Source: Adiantum capillus-veneris (lineage: Eukaryota > Streptophyta > Polypodiopsida > Polypodiales > Pteridaceae). Taken from it: a stretch of DNA of 64,000 nt. Below the pieces are notes generated by a model. That model did not search any database. It was not told the origin of the DNA and worked only from the letters and a program-made list of their open reading frames with translations. Both the position numbers and the translations under genes were made by a program. The stretch is taken from the NCBI GenBank assembly GCA_014529385.2, contig CM043943.1:98778355-98842354 (forward strand). Direction: 5' to 3'. Shown here piece after piece: positions 10,205-22,169 of this stretch; position 1 is the first letter of the stretch; each line of letters begins with the position of its first letter.

Positions 10205-10430
10205 CTTGAGGTGGGAACCTGGCCCAATCTTAAGGTGCTTGAGGTTCTTGTCATGCTTGATGACTAAGGTGCTTGAGATGCTTGATGATTGAGGTGCTTG
10301 AGATGCTTGAGGTGCTTGATGATTGAGATCCTTCAGGTGCTTGTCATGCTGGAGATGCTAGGGCTGCACTTGAGGTGAGAACCCATCCCAAGCTTGAAGT
10401 GCTTAAGGGACTAAGCTTGAGGGGCTTGAC
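10205..10430. repeat. Degenerate GATGCTTGAGGTGCTTGAT tandem repeat
   Basis: Imperfect reiterations of a motif like GAGGTGCTTGAGATGCTTGA and GATTGAGGTGCTTGAG fill this stretch. It lies upstream of a copia-type LTR end at 11529 and could be inside that LTR. Confidence 0.7.
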
Positions 10431-10699
10431 GTGTCAAAAGTCAAGATTCAATCCCTACAAGGAGGGGACGAGCGCTACATGAGGGGGGATGAGAGAGAAC
10501 ACCCACACACGCACACAAGGCATACTTGGTACAAAGAAAGCATAAGGGACACTTGTCAGGTTCGTCCTCATGTTGTCCTCATGGTGTGCCTGAAGCCTAT
10601 TGGTTGGCCACCCAAGGGGTCCAATGATAATTTAGGAGATTTAATTAATTGTCTTTGCATTTATGAAGTCGTCTCTCTCAAAGGGGAAAGGGGGACACT

Positions 10700-11529
10700 T
10701 GTCCCAAGGCTACCCTTGTTGCTTGTAATGGCTCCTGCTTGTGATTGACTAGGCCTGAAGGGGTCCAATGAGCTTCAAGCATGAGCTACAAGGGGGGTTG
10801 ACCAAAGAAAGCTAGGGGGTTTCTTAGGGGGTATACTCTCCCACACACACTCACACACACTCCATTATGCATTGTGCAAGAGCTCCCTCTTCTTCTCCAA
10901 GCAAGTAGAGGTTGAGAGACTACACAAGCACTCTTGGCTATGGAGTGCAAATCCAACCAAGAGCCATGCTTCAATGCTTAAGCTTTTCATCTTCTCCATA
11001 TTTATTACTATGCTATTATGTATGCTACCAAGAAGAGTTATGATAAGTGAGGAACTAATTCTTTCTCCTATGAAATATTTCTTCTTCCTCTTCCCTACCC
11101 TCATTCCCGGCTAGCTCTCTCCACCTTTGAAGGTGTTTGAGGTCTTGGGACTAAGGCTTGGGATAGTTTTAAAGCTTTCTTCAAAGTTTATGTTATGCTT
11201 GTGATGCATGAAGCTTTCCATCTTCATTGCATCACCTAGGTCACAAGGAACACAAAGATTCTATTGTAACAAGTCTCTCTTAATGGGAGAAATCATAATA
11301 CAAATGCCTATTGGAGGGGGACCGGCTCCACACAAATCCGGTCCTCAACTGCTGTCATGTTCTCTAAATTATCTCTCTTGCAAAATTATTGTTCATGCCA
11401 AGTTAACTAATTGCTATGTTTATGTTGTTATCTTCAACTATGTTTACCCTCTATGCTCACAAAGTAATTTCTTAAAAGTATTCTCATTAAGTTCTGCTAC
11501 TCTCAAGTTAATAGGCCAATTCCACTACA
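10700..11529 (+). repeat. Ty1/copia-type 5' LTR (3' boundary firm, start not defined)
   Basis: The sequence ends in CA at 11528-11529 and is followed after one base by a tRNA-Met primer site, which defines the right end of a 5' LTR on the plus strand. I could not find the left end or a second LTR in the window, so 10700 is a placeholder. No Gag or Pol of this element follows; the next identifiable sequence is an L1-type LINE. Confidence 0.5.
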
Positions 11530-11530
11530 T

Positions 11531-11542
11531 TGGTATCAGAGC
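11531..11542 (+). other. tRNA-Met primer-binding site
   Basis: TGGTATCAGAGC is the standard complement to the 3' end of plant initiator tRNA-Met and lies one base after a terminal CA. Confidence 0.8.
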
Positions 11543-11837
11543 ATTTGGTTTCTCTTCTCTTGCTTAAGAAGAGAGGTCCTTAAGTAGCCTATAAATGGTT
11601 GATTTTGTTAATTATATTAGGGTAAGTGGAACTGGGATCTATTATCGGTTTTTTTGAGCCCACTATGTGGGATATGGTGCACACCTCGAGAGCTTTGGAC
11701 TTAATAATGAATTCTTTTTAAACTTGCCTACGGCTTTACCATTATTGAGCCATAACAAGTCCGAAAGGAGCTAGCCCTCTACAACTCTGCTTTGTTAGAC
11801 CTACTCCACTACTCTATATAATTAACCACTTCGAGCC

Positions 11838-11980
11838 ATGGGTCTTAAGAGCCAATTTTCAAAGGCTAAGAGCCCATTAAAAGGAGGGGGGTTCACTGTC
11901 CCATTGCACAATCCATTTGCAACACTACAGGAAAAGAAATCCCCAGAATTTGAACCCCTGGATTCTCTTGAGACCAAGGA

Positions 11981-12020
<40 letters not shown>

Positions 12021-12068
12021 CGGGGGGATGATTTGGATGCTGAAGAATTCATTCCTCTTTCTCAATGA
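11838..12068 (+). pseudogene. ORF1 C-terminal remnant of L1-type LINE
   Basis: A 76-residue frame with NPFATLQE and an acidic stretch, ending about 10 bases before the endonuclease ORF starts. In plant L1 elements ORF1 ends just before ORF2 with a comparable acidic tail. A poly-G run (11984-12020) interrupts it, coding for a Gly tract that is unlikely to be original. Confidence 0.5.
11984..12020. repeat. Poly-G tract
   Basis: A nearly pure run of about 37 G within the LINE ORF1 remnant; length may be unreliable in assembly. Confidence 0.9.
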
Positions 12069-12079
12069 ACCCCTCATTA

Positions 12080-13013
12080 ATGATGGAGTCTCTCACTATC
12101 CTATCTTGGAACGTAAAGGGGTTGAAAACCCATAAGAAGAGTATCCTATTCTAGGAGGAAATAAAAAAGGAGAAGGCAGTCAACTGCTAGGCCATCCAGG
12201 AACACCACTTAGATGCCCATAGCAAGAGAAAGCAGGCGCTAGGAAAGAAACTAGTATTCTATGGAGAAGGAAGTAACGGTTTCAGTGGCGTCCTAAGCAT
12301 TGTGGATAGAGAATTGGAGCCGAAGCTGGTTCTAAACCATCCATCCGGTAGAATCCTGGGGATTAGAATCAGATGGGAAGGTCATCCCTTCACCATTGTG
12401 AATGTGTACGGCCCTTGCAATGCAAAAGACAGAGCTAAACTATGGATACAGTGGCGTCCTAAGCATTGTGGATAGAGAATTGGAGCCGAAGCTGGTTCTA
12501 AACCATCCATTCGACAGAATCCTGGGGATTAGAATCAGATGGGAAGGTCATCCCTTCACCATTGTGAATGTGTATGGCCCTTGCAATGCAAAAGACAGAG
12601 CTAAACTATGGATGCATCTTAGAGATACTCCTATTGAAGGTGAATGGATGTTGGTGGGCGACTTCAATATGGTAGAACAGAGCAGGGATAGAACAGGATC
12701 CTCCAGTATGCTGGCTGGCTCGGAAAGGTCTAAATGGCAAAGTCTGTGTGAAAAATGGGCGATGATTGACTTATGGAAAATCGGCCCATGGAATAGCACG
12801 CTTGGGTTCACCTCCACAAGCCTCCAGGATGCCCGCACTGCCTCCAGGTTGGACAGATGCTACTGCTCACACCAAGCTAACTGGATACCGTCGTTGATGG
12901 AAATGAAGGTAGTCCCAACAAAAATCCTTTCGGATCACATACCTCTGCACATACATTTTAAGAAGAATACACAAGTCCCCTGGTTGGGATGGGATGACGG
13001 TGGAATTCTTTAG
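12080..13013 (+). pseudogene. L1 ORF2 endonuclease domain (frame-broken)
   Basis: The start at 12080 (ATGATG) opens with LTILSWNVKGL, the usual first motif of L1 AP-type endonucleases. Further motifs are VNVYGPCN, LVGDFNMVEQ and ILSDHIPL, covering the metal and substrate residues (N, D/N, and the SDH triad). A stop follows KSILF near 12144, and a 166-bp tandem duplication (12283-12448 and 12449-12614) shifts the frame, since 166 is not a multiple of three. The frame 12402-13013 runs out right after SDHIPLHIHF. It nicked target DNA in the active ancestor. Confidence 0.85.
12283..12614 (+). repeat. 166-bp tandem duplication inside the L1 endonuclease
   Basis: Two adjacent copies both begin CAGTGGCGTCCTAAGC and end CTAAACTATGGAT. 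They differ at a few sites (for example CCATCCGGT versus CCATTCGAC), so the duplication is not very recent or has been mutated since. Confidence 0.95.
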
Positions 13014-13902
13014 AGAATTTTGGGACGATCTCAAGATCCCAATCACAAGGTTTGCCAATAAAGCCATTGTCGAAGGGTCGTTGGAGTTAAGTGTAAAGAG
13101 AGGGCTTATCAAACCCATCCCGAAACAGATCTGTTGTTCTCAACTGAAACACTGGCGCCGTATAACGATGATGTCGGTGGCCTACAAAATTATTGCTAAA
13201 GCTGTAGCCCTCAGTCTAGCCCCCTTACTAACCAAGATCATCTCTCCCCATCAGCATGGGTTCATCAAAGGAAGGTCCATTTATGATAACATCTTGGCTG
13301 CAATGGTGGGCATCGAGTACGCAACTATCACAAAGCAAGAATGTGTACTGCTACAGTTGGACCTGGATAAGGCTTATGACAAAATAACATGGACATATAT
13401 AGAATCCATCATGGAAGCTTTGGGCTTTGGGCTGTGCTTATGTCGACTGATAAGTGTACTGGGAGATGGGAGCCAGTCAGAGCTCCTATTCAACAATAGA
13501 ATTGTGGGCTCTTTTGAGGTCAAAAGGTCTATTAAGCAGGGATGTCCACTGGCCCCCCTGCTATTCGCCATAGGATCACATCCTTTAATCACGAAGCTCG
13601 AAGCTAGTGCGGAACGAGGGGAGTTGCACTGCTTGGAATTGCCAGGAAACAGCCAACTCCTAGCAAAATTTTTTGCAGACGATTCTCTCCTCTTCTTGAA
13701 GGCGTGCCCCCAAGTCCTCAGGAAAGCTCTAGAGATTGTACAAATATTCTCAGTAGCTTCGGGGTCCCATTGTAATATAGAGAAGTCAAGGTTGATCTCC
13801 CTATCGAGAAATGACTCATTTGACCCCTCTGGCTGGTTGGGGGAGATTGTCAGAAAAGGGAACATCGTCAGACATCCGGGAGCCCCCTTGGGGTGGACGT
13901 AA
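12994..13902 (+). pseudogene. L1 ORF2 reverse transcriptase domain
   Basis: A 302-residue frame holding RT blocks in order: GMTVEFFREFW, ITMMSVAYKIIAKAVA, HQHGFIKGRSIYDNI, LLQLDLDKAYDK, RSIKQGCPLAPLLF and the catalytic FADDSLLF (FADD at 13672-13683). All catalytic aspartates are kept. The block that usually separates endonuclease from RT (a few hundred bases) is missing. The frame ends at 13902 before the thumb region and resumes at 13958. Confidence 0.9.
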
Positions 13903-13957
13903 CTCACAAGAAAAGATTACAGTGGGTGCTAGAAAAAATCAAAACAAAAATGAGTAG

Positions 13958-15411
13958 GTGGGAGTATGCTCTTCTTCATTCCCAAGTCGGATAAAAGTGA
14001 TAAACGCCTTTATGCTTCCTTATATTGCCTTCACTAGCCCGCTTCTCAAGATGGCTAAGTGTCACTGGAAAGAGTTCTTAAAACCAGTGAAAAGGTTTTT
14101 ATGGAAAAACAACACGAAGTTCTCCAAGCCATGGCAATGGGCCCGTTGGGAATCAGTTGCTCGGCCAGTGAATCAAGGAGGCCTGGGAATTCTGAACCCT
14201 GTGGCCCATGCAGAAGCTTGTTGCACCAAATTCGTTGTTTCCTTGGCTAAACAGGATCAAGTTTGGGCTATCATGATCAAAGATATGATAGAAGCAGCTC
14301 AACTTGGTTCGAAAGGTGGAAAGTGGAGAGGGGTGGAGGTTCATGACAAGCTGTTAGCCCCGACGTGGACTACCCTAAGACTGGGGGGCAGTTCAAGAGA
14401 ATTGGTAAGAAAATGCAACAGAGCAGTAGGAGTCTTAAAGTGGGGGGGAAAAACCAGATACTTCAAGGACTCCATTTTGCATTCGTCCCCGTGGATTTCC
14501 AAAATTGTAGATCCACCACAAATTCCCTATTGGATAGAGACAACCAGGAAGCTGAATAATAAGGATCTAAATCGACTAGGGAACTTCTGGGACAGGGACA
14601 ACAAGAGTTGGAAAACCATTGATCTCATGGTTACCCAGTTCCAACTGAATAGCTTGGAGGTCTTGCTGGTCCACAAAGTGAGGAAAGAGCTTGACAATAT
14701 AGTGATGCCTATCTATGATCCAGAGTTTGACTGGAACGCCTGGAAATGGCCTAGAAGTAGTCTCTTAGGGAAACCCCATCCGAAAGACATTTACCATACA
14801 ATGATGCAAAAGAAGAATTGGTCTAGCCCCCTCAACAAGATATGGAAAAAACAATGGTCGGAGGAAAGGTGGGAGCAAGTAATGGAGAACATCTAGAAGC
14901 CAAAGGTTCCGCAACACATGAAGGTATTTTTATGGAAGGTAATTTGGGGTGCTCTATCGATGGGGGTGAAGATTCAGAAAGAGGGATTGGGTCAGATCGA
15001 TGCTTGGGATGCAGGTTGGCTAGTGAAGATCTGGCCCACCTCTTCATGGATTGCCCAACTATCAAAGGCCTCGCGGGGAAAATATGTAAATGGGTCCAAA
15101 GAACATGGAAAATTGGTTTTTACAAGACTGATCTATACCTTGGAGGGAAGAATTCAAGTGGTCCTTCCATCCTCATCAGCACTCAAATTGTCAGGTACTT
15201 CTTCTTGCATAATGTATGGCAGACAAGGAACCGCCGTGTGTTTGAAGGAGTTCTTGAGGTGGCAAACTTCACAGAAATTATAAAAGAAAGCAAAGTGCTA
15301 ATTTGGACGCTCGGGCGCAAGCAACACTCGGAGGATTGGTCTAGAACTACTTGTGCCTTGCTGTCAGCAGAGGGTATGCCTAGGATGGGGGAAAATCTTG
15401 GCTATCGATAA
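13958..15411 (+). pseudogene. L1 ORF2 C-terminal half with zf-RVT-like domain
   Basis: The frame 13958-14896 carries SRIKVINAFMLPYIAF and FLWKNN..WARWESVARPVNQGGLG, which are standard plant L1 motifs. After a stop near 14894 the frame resumes with KVFLWKVIWGAL, a CLGC pair and AHLFMDCPTIKGL, the Cys/His region called zf-RVT, then a Trp/Arg-rich tail ending at 15411. Frame changes near 13900 and 14890-15000 show decay. Confidence 0.85.
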
Positions 15412-15596
15412 TTAAAATATCGCAGAAGAACATGATAGTGGACCTTTTGTATCAAGGATAAGGGGGCCAGTTGGTTGGGATCGCTGCCGATGTAATTATG
15501 GTCCAGGGATGATGTCATGGCTCATCACGATCATGACAAGACATTGTAATTTTTTGGGTTGATTAATATAATTCACTCACAATTGTGAGTTTTGGG

Positions 15597-15607
15597 GAAA
15601 AAAAAAG
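15597..15607 (+). other. L1 poly-A tail
   Basis: A short A run follows the LINE 3' UTR. It marks the likely 3' end of the element. Confidence 0.6.
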
Positions 15608-15830
15608 ATTCTCAATCTTTTCCCTCATGTGCAAGTTTCTTAGCTAAGCAACCAAGCCAAATGTCAAATTTTTTGGACATTGTTTCACTATCCTAATGTA
15701 TGTGAGCTAAATACTGTTGTTTTAATTTTGATGAAGCTATGAGAACTAAATACTTTGTAATGGGCTGTTTCAATTTTGATGGAGGTATGAAAGAGAGACT
15801 ATAAAGAAGAGAAGTTATGTATTGTTGTGC

Positions 15831-15909
<79 letters not shown>

Positions 15910-16321
15910 TTATATAAAAGTTATAGTTCTTGAGAGGAAGAAAGAGAAATAAAGGGGGTGGGAGTGGGGCCTAAGGAACCATTAACAACAACAATGCTTC
16001 ATTCATCGTAGGCACACAAAAGTGGCACAATCTGGAAAGAAAGAAATAGCTTGCCAATTTGCTCAACTTCTTGCTCTTAAACATAGTAATGGACACTCTT
16101 GTTATAAAACACACACGTGAATCGATGGGTAGCTCCTTGTCTTGCTTGCATATACTCTAGGGAAGTTGTTAATGTATATTTTGACAGTGTGCATGCAAAT
16201 TTCTCTTTCGATTCACTGTTATTAGTTTCAAAAATAGCTTTTGGCTAATCTTTGTTACGTGTGCACTACGTTTGAACATATACCTAACAAGAGGAAGCAC
16301 TTGCCTGTGCCAAATTGTGGA

Positions 16322-16370
<49 letters not shown>

Positions 16371-16470
16371 GGAAGACAGACAAAGATAGAGAGATAGTTT
16401 ATCCTTTTGCGTCTTGTAGAGGCTTTCTACATGCTTCATTTGCCATCATATGGGTTTGCTTCATTCTCAC
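15608..16470. other. No gene recognised; GT/GA and GA/poly-G repeats
   Basis: Contains a (GT)n(GA)n compound microsatellite at 15833-15907 and a GA run followed by poly-G at 16322-16372. The rest shows no recognisable coding. The 5' end of the downstream rolling-circle element probably lies somewhere here but I could not place it. Confidence 0.6.
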
Positions 16471-16540
16471 ATTAAGTATAAATAACCAAGGGCATGATTT
16501 TGTTAGATATTCATTTCTCATCTACCAGACAAACTAGTGC

Positions 16541-18342
16541 ATGGCTACCTCAACCTCTATCCCAAGTTCTTTCCATAATGATGTTAATGATTTACCTAGA
16601 TGCACTGATGAACTTGGATACGATGAAGCAATAAGCGATGTTCGGAGCATGGATGTTGACAATGGTGGTGATGAAGGTGATATTTCCTTTTGCCAAATTT
16701 GTTTGTAATGATTTTTGTTTGTATATATTATAATTTTCCCCTTTGGTGTGTATGTAACTATTCTGCAACTCAAAGTAGGCTCCCAATTGGCCACACTCAT
16801 GTATAAGGTTTTTCCATAATTTTGTTTGGGGCGTTCTTTGAATCATGTGCATTGTTTGCTCCTAGCTATTGAGCTGCAGTGCAAACAAGAAGCTTCCACC
16901 AAAGGTGCATTGGATTGCTTGAGACAACAAGTTGTTGCTACAACATCATTTACCTTGCCCGATGGTTCTGCCAAACGTGGCTTGGAGTCTTCAAGACAAG
17001 AAACTAGCACTCCAACATTGTCTATAGTGTCTTTTGTGCCGAACAAAATCCCTTTGTTACACATTGCCGATATCTCAGAATCTAGCCCTCGCTTTGCTTT
17101 AGAGGGTTGCATACTCAACCAGTATGGCACATACAAACAAAGTACAAAAGTGGCTAAATATACCAGAATTTAAAAGTTAGACTTAGTTGATGCACGAAAT
17201 AATGACACTATTACTCTAGTAGTAAGTGATCAATTTATCCCACAGTTTGTGAAAAAACTGTGTATTAAAGAATACATACATGTGGAAGGTGGGTGTCACA
17301 GTGAGAAAGAAGAATAATACAGATGGTTGCAGCTCACCATATGCACTCTTCTTCAATTCCTCTACTCTAGTCGCAAAGGCAAACCATTCGAGGTGATCCT
17401 AAGCTTCTTCCCTGAAGTGAAGATTCATCATTTTTTGGTTGAAGCGCTCTCTCTACACACAAAAGGCACACAAACACATTTTGGGATACTTGCTTTCATT
17501 GTGCTCCAAGTGCACTCTAACAACTCTAAGCTTGGTGTCTCCCAAGGGGAACTAGTCATTGCAGATGGACCCAACGCACAAGATCGAGTAGGTGTAAGTA
17601 CCAAAGAACCTACTTTGCCTTTTGCTAAAACACCCATACTTACAGATCTTGACGTGCTCATGGTGCTTCTAGCTAAGCTTTATTAATGCTCAAAAACAAG
17701 ACTATTGTTCAATTGTGCACACTCTTGAAAGTGGGTATCACCCCATGTTTGTGGCACAAAATATTGGCTCATTCTCTGGACGCAACAACACTGTTTTAGT
17801 GTTGGTCATCACCATTCTTACAAGTGTTCGTAGCACACAACTTAAGGAAGAGTTGAAAGCCACATATAAAGCTTAAATCAAAGAATCTAGTTATGGACAA
17901 TAGGTAAGCACACAATGAAAGTTTAACTAAGCGGTGGAACTTTGTCTACCTAGAACTTTCCTTCCTTTCTTGTGTATAGGTGATTGGCATATTGCGCTTT
18001 GTGAATATAAACTCTACCTTAGTTGACAGCTTTTGTGCACATTGAAAATCAACCAAGGTCCTCCAAGATGGTGAGGATTTTTGCTCAGTTTGCTCCAAGA
18101 ATGTGGTTGCAGTTCTTGTTCCTAAGCTTGAAGGCAAAATCTTGTTGGACAACAATACGTCTATACCTGTCCATCTAGTAGGGGACATAGTGGATCGTGT
18201 CTTATGCCTTGAATCTAGTTTCATTGACTTGCATAAGGAAAATGTGTTCAATGCACGTGAGCTTCTAGCCTCTTCTTCCCAATCTAGAGTCTTCTCTATT
18301 GATGATTCTGGCCTTGTGACTACTTTTCAAAAAGATACCTAA
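16541..18342 (+). pseudogene. RPA1-like ssDNA-binding protein of the rolling-circle element
   Basis: Starts at ATG 16541 downstream of a TATA-like AGTATAAATAACC (about 16470-16482). Likely exons are 16541-16674, 16878-17310, and further pieces to 18342; acceptor-like sites precede 16878 (GAGCTGCAG) and 17983 (TTGTGTATAG). Segments such as FALEGCILNQYG...KLDLVDA and LCIKEYIHVEG resemble an OB fold, and near 18030-18105 a zinc-ribbon-like pair reads FCAH-stop...FCSVC, where TGA sits at the expected second Cys. The C-terminal part (LVPKLEGKILLDNNTS, HLVGDIVDRVLCL) fits an RPA70 C-terminal domain. Plant Helitrons often carry RPA-like genes. At least two in-frame stops make this a pseudogene. Confidence 0.55.
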
Positions 18343-18344
18343 GA

Positions 18345-18786
18345 ACGTCTAAGGTTCAAATTGCATTCCTATATGTACTAGATTCCCTTTGGCAAAGTCT
18401 TTGAAACTTTCTAGAACTTCACACTCCTTTTGCACTATGAGCCTCACACTTGGCACACATATTTCTATGTTTCTTGCCTTCCCATGATAAATACACACAA
18501 CCGTTATTCCCACTCAGCTTTATTCCTCTTGTACCACGTCATCTTACTACCTTCCTTTCCCATTCAACCCAAAAAACTACGTGTATAAATTTCCAAATTA
18601 TCAAAACTTACATGTACATATTTCCAATTGTCTCTCTTTCCTTGCAAGTGTGTACATATGTATTTTTTTGCCCATCCTGATTGTTCCTCCTAGTCTCCGC
18701 GTACTACTTGCCTCTGTCTCTCCTCTTCCTCATCCTCCTTCCTCTATAGTTCTACAATTTGTTCCCACTTTGCTTTCCAACTTACA
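18345..18786. other. Spacer between the RPA-like gene and the Rep-helicase ORF
   Basis: CT-rich, AT-rich non-coding sequence. It could hold the terminator of the first gene and the promoter of the second; no clear signal is seen. Confidence 0.5.
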
Positions 18787-19945
18787 GTGGCATTCACCAT
18801 GCAAAATTTACAACTTTTAACTAACCCAATCGACTGCATAAAAACAAATGAAATGAATATAGACTTCTACAATTGTCACCCTACAAATATTGACATTTTC
18901 CTTGTTTTTAGCAAAATGGTTAAATCCCGTTCATCTCTAGAAAAAATGAGGGTTGTAGCGTTTAAAGCCGTCCAAGATAACTTAATAACACACAAGGTGC
19001 ACACTCCTTTCCTGAGAATCTTAAATGACAACACAGAAAATAACTTCGTATTGATCCACATATTTGATACATGCAAAACATCTATTGGATTGGTGCATGA
19101 CATAGTCCATATTTTCTCATTTGCATTGAAGCTAAACATTGAAGTTGAACTTTACGGTGCACCAATTGATAATCCCAAGAAAGCAACTTTCTAAAATGCT
19201 AAAGAAGCCTCCATGCAACTCCACAAGATGATTCTCGTTGAACGTCATGGCTCTCTTTTCTTTTACCTAGGGGCAAACAATAAAAAACGTAAACAAAAAT
19301 ACCACTCTTGGGATGCTGAACACACACAAGAATTGATTGCACAACAACCAAATGCACTGCCTCCATCAATTTCCAGGAAATTTAAGTCTGCTTGCCAAGA
19401 AAGATATCTTTTGACCATCCCTTCAATCACTGCAAAGGTTAAACGACTAATAAAAAAAGCTAGTATATAATCGTCTTGTACCTGTCGTGGTTGAGAACCT
19501 CTCAACCTACAATAAATTTGTGACCTCATACATGAAGGTATCAACTAATGCACCAATACACTCATGTTCTGCATGTGGATGCTTGATGTTTGCTTCACAA
19601 ATGTCTAAAAGCTCAAATAGATCATCCTTGGGAAGGACTACTAGCATTAATTCTCTGATAAATTCTTATTTTTGCAAATCTTGCATAGACATTCACAATA
19701 GGAATGGAGTGTTATGCCCTCAACTACATGCCATTGGATTCAATGAGACCCTAGATGAAGTCAAAAAACTAAACCATGTTGAATCACGACTAGTTAGCAT
19801 AAGACTACCTTTTGCTAAGCTAAGGGAGCTCACTCACGATGCCCAATTGGGCTTCCGAGGTGCGTTATCAATGTCCTCGCTGACCTTGATCATGCCCAAC
19901 AAGTATTGCCTCGCTTTCTCCATGAGTAATCAAGTATATTGGTAG
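18787..19945 (+). pseudogene. N-terminal region of Rep-helicase protein (DUF6570-like)
   Basis: The frames 18787-19194, 19213-19470 and 19487-19945 appear to be one decayed protein. The third contains CSACGCLMF, then FCKSCID, then CPQLHAIGF, LNHVESRLVSIRLPFAKLREL, and a Gly-rich end; this Cys-pair plus 'E.RL.S.R.PF..L' order is that of the DUF6570 region found ahead of Helitron Rep domains. The 18787-19194 segment is not recognised. Stops at 19192, 19468 and after 19940 break the gene. Confidence 0.6.
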
Positions 19946-21566
19946 GCATAAAGCACAAACTAGAGTCTAAACATTGCTACTTAACAAGAGTTGTACATCC
20001 ATTACTTACAATGAAAGCTACCCAACAATTACTAGCAACAAGCCTGTACATAAAGAGAAAATCACACTAAAATCACAATGGTTGCACCACTTTAGTAGCC
20101 TAGAGGCCCATGAAGAAAATAACCAATATGCAAACAATGACAATCTCGAAGATGATGACGTCCCTATTAATGTCATGTTCCATGGTATTGACTCCGCTCA
20201 ACAAGTCGTGGATCACAATGATAAATTTTTCTTCGTTGCTCCGTGCGAAGTAAAAAACCCTCTAAGACTTTTCAAGGATGAATATTGTGAAGAGCTCAGT
20301 TTTCCCACAATATTTTATGGTGAACCCTACAAATACCATCAACAAGCATTGCAAAAATATCAACAAGTATCGCAGTGGAAACTGATGCATATCGACAGAA
20401 GATTTGCACTAAACTTAGAGAACCTTTTCTTCAAGACTAATAAAATAATGACACAAAAAGTTTTAGGGTCCATTTGGATACGCTTGCTTAAAGGAAAACT
20501 AGACCACAATAAACTAATGGCTTCACAAGTTATGGACAACACAAACATTGAGAAACTACTATCCTCACACATTGGCTACCGTGACTTTGAGGCCTTGCAA
20601 ACATCTCCTGACTACAAACAAAAACTAAAATAAAAATTAAAAAAATCGCTATGATCCGTCAATTAGGATCCCCAACTTTCTTCATCACCTTATCATCTGC
20701 AAAACGACGACGAAAAACACTTCTCGATGCACTAGCCCAACTCAATCCATCAACTAGACAACTTGGCCAAAATGAAGCCTCGTTTCACTAGAGATTTGAT
20801 CCGAAGTGACCCTATAACCACAACTCATTTTTACCTCAATCGATTCAATGCCATCAAAGAATTGCTCAAAAAAGACACATATATACTTGGTGAGATAAAA
20901 AATTTCTTTTTTGTCACTTAGTTCCAAAGCCGTGGAAGCCAACATGACCATGGCTTGCTATGGGTTGAAAATGCCTCCATTTATGGAATAGACTCGAAAG
21001 AAACAATCGTGTACTTTGTGGACAAGCATATAAACACAAACTCATCATTTCTTCCATTGGATTTGCAAGGAGTCCAAGTGCACACTCACCGCAAAACGTG
21101 CTTAATCAAAAAACACAAAGGTTGCCACTTTGACTTCCCTCGCTACCCAATGCCTTCCACTATTATTTTAGAGAGAACCCCAAGGAAAAAAGGCTTCGAG
21201 GGCATAGCTCAAAAGCAATTTCTCAAGAAATTTTGAGAGAACCTCTTAGCAATAGAATACAAAACAACTATCCTCTTCGACAACTAGTTGCGTTCTCTCC
21301 AGGCCACCTATGAACAATATGTCGAAGCTATTTCTTCAAAAATATCATGTCCAACTATTCTTTTAAAAAGAGAACTAAAAGACATTTCCATAAATAACTT
21401 CAACCCTCTCCTAGCAACACTATGGGATGCAAATACTGACATACAATTCATCCTTAATGCGCATGGTGCAGCAGCCTATTGTACCTCTTACATAACAAAA
21501 TTTGATAATACACTCATTATTGCAATAAAAAAGGACTTTCAATTTTTCTATCAAAAAAAACCTTGA
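19946..21566 (+). pseudogene. HUH Rep domain of the Helentron-like element
   Basis: The frame 19974-20633 includes FPTIFYGEPYKY, LMHIDRRFALNLENLFF and IGYRDFEALQTSPDY, then MIRQLGSPTFF (20651), matching the Helitron_like_N region. The HUH motif is SRGSQHDHGLLW with HDH at 20943-20951, and the paired catalytic tyrosines appear as AAYCTSYITK with YxxxY at 21477-21491. This 3-residue spacing is the spacing reported for Helitron Rep. A TAG at 20919-20921 takes the place of the residue (often Glu) just before FQSRG, and further stops occur near 21232 and 21284. Rep would nick and join single strands at the element ends; this copy is interrupted. Confidence 0.8.
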
Positions 21567-21570
21567 CACC

Positions 21571-22094
21571 TTGAAAAGACTACAAAAAATAGGAAACACC
21601 ATCTTGAACACACAACAAATAAGCCCTCAACAAGCAATCTACCTAGCTCTCTCCTTCCCACTTCATAGCACAACAAGGGATTTCACTTTCATCAACACAA
21701 ACTCCCCGAACAATAGGACATCGTATTGTTGCTCAAACAAAAGTAGGCGTTGCAAGTAATGGACCCAAACAGCTCAAACATCTTCTTCGACAACAACATT
21801 GACAAGTACCAAAACCATCCCTCCCTACTAAAACCTTTATGTTTAGCTGAGTTTGTCTCCTCCTACTCGAAGAAAGGAAACACTTATAAAAAAACTAAAG
21901 AAATAAATATCATACGCTATGTGCGATACAATGTTGTCAAATCCCCCAAAGATTATTACAGAGAGCAATGCCTTCTATTCTTACCATGGATCTATGACAA
22001 ACAAGAACATCTTAAAGAACGTCTCATGTGGAAACATGTTTACCAAGAGAATAAAACAATGATCATTGCTAACGAACTTAAGTACAACAAATAA
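21571..22094 (+). pseudogene. Rep-helicase linker region
   Basis: Frames 21571-21759 and 21750-22094 contain LQKIGNTILNTQQISPQQAIYL, FINT and REQCLLFLPW, which are conserved between Rep and helicase in Helitron-class proteins. The two frames overlap out of register, so there is a frame change near 21755. No catalytic residue is assigned here. Confidence 0.65.
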
Positions 22095-22169
22095 ACTAGA
22101 CTCCAAGATAACGTTCAACATAACTACCATTTTTCATCTTCACCTTCCACATCCTTAGCACAATCCAAC

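Larger units (their letters stand above)
11838..15607 (+). mobile_element. L1-type LINE, internally damaged
   Basis: Plus-strand order: end of an ORF1-like protein, AP-type endonuclease, RT with FADD, thumb/connection region, zf-RVT-type Cys/His domain, 3' UTR and a short poly-A run at 15597-15607. This is the usual plant L1 layout. The ORF1 region is mostly missing (5' truncation), a 166-bp tandem duplication lies in the endonuclease, and several hundred bases expected between endonuclease and RT are absent. I did not find a convincing target duplication. Confidence 0.85.
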
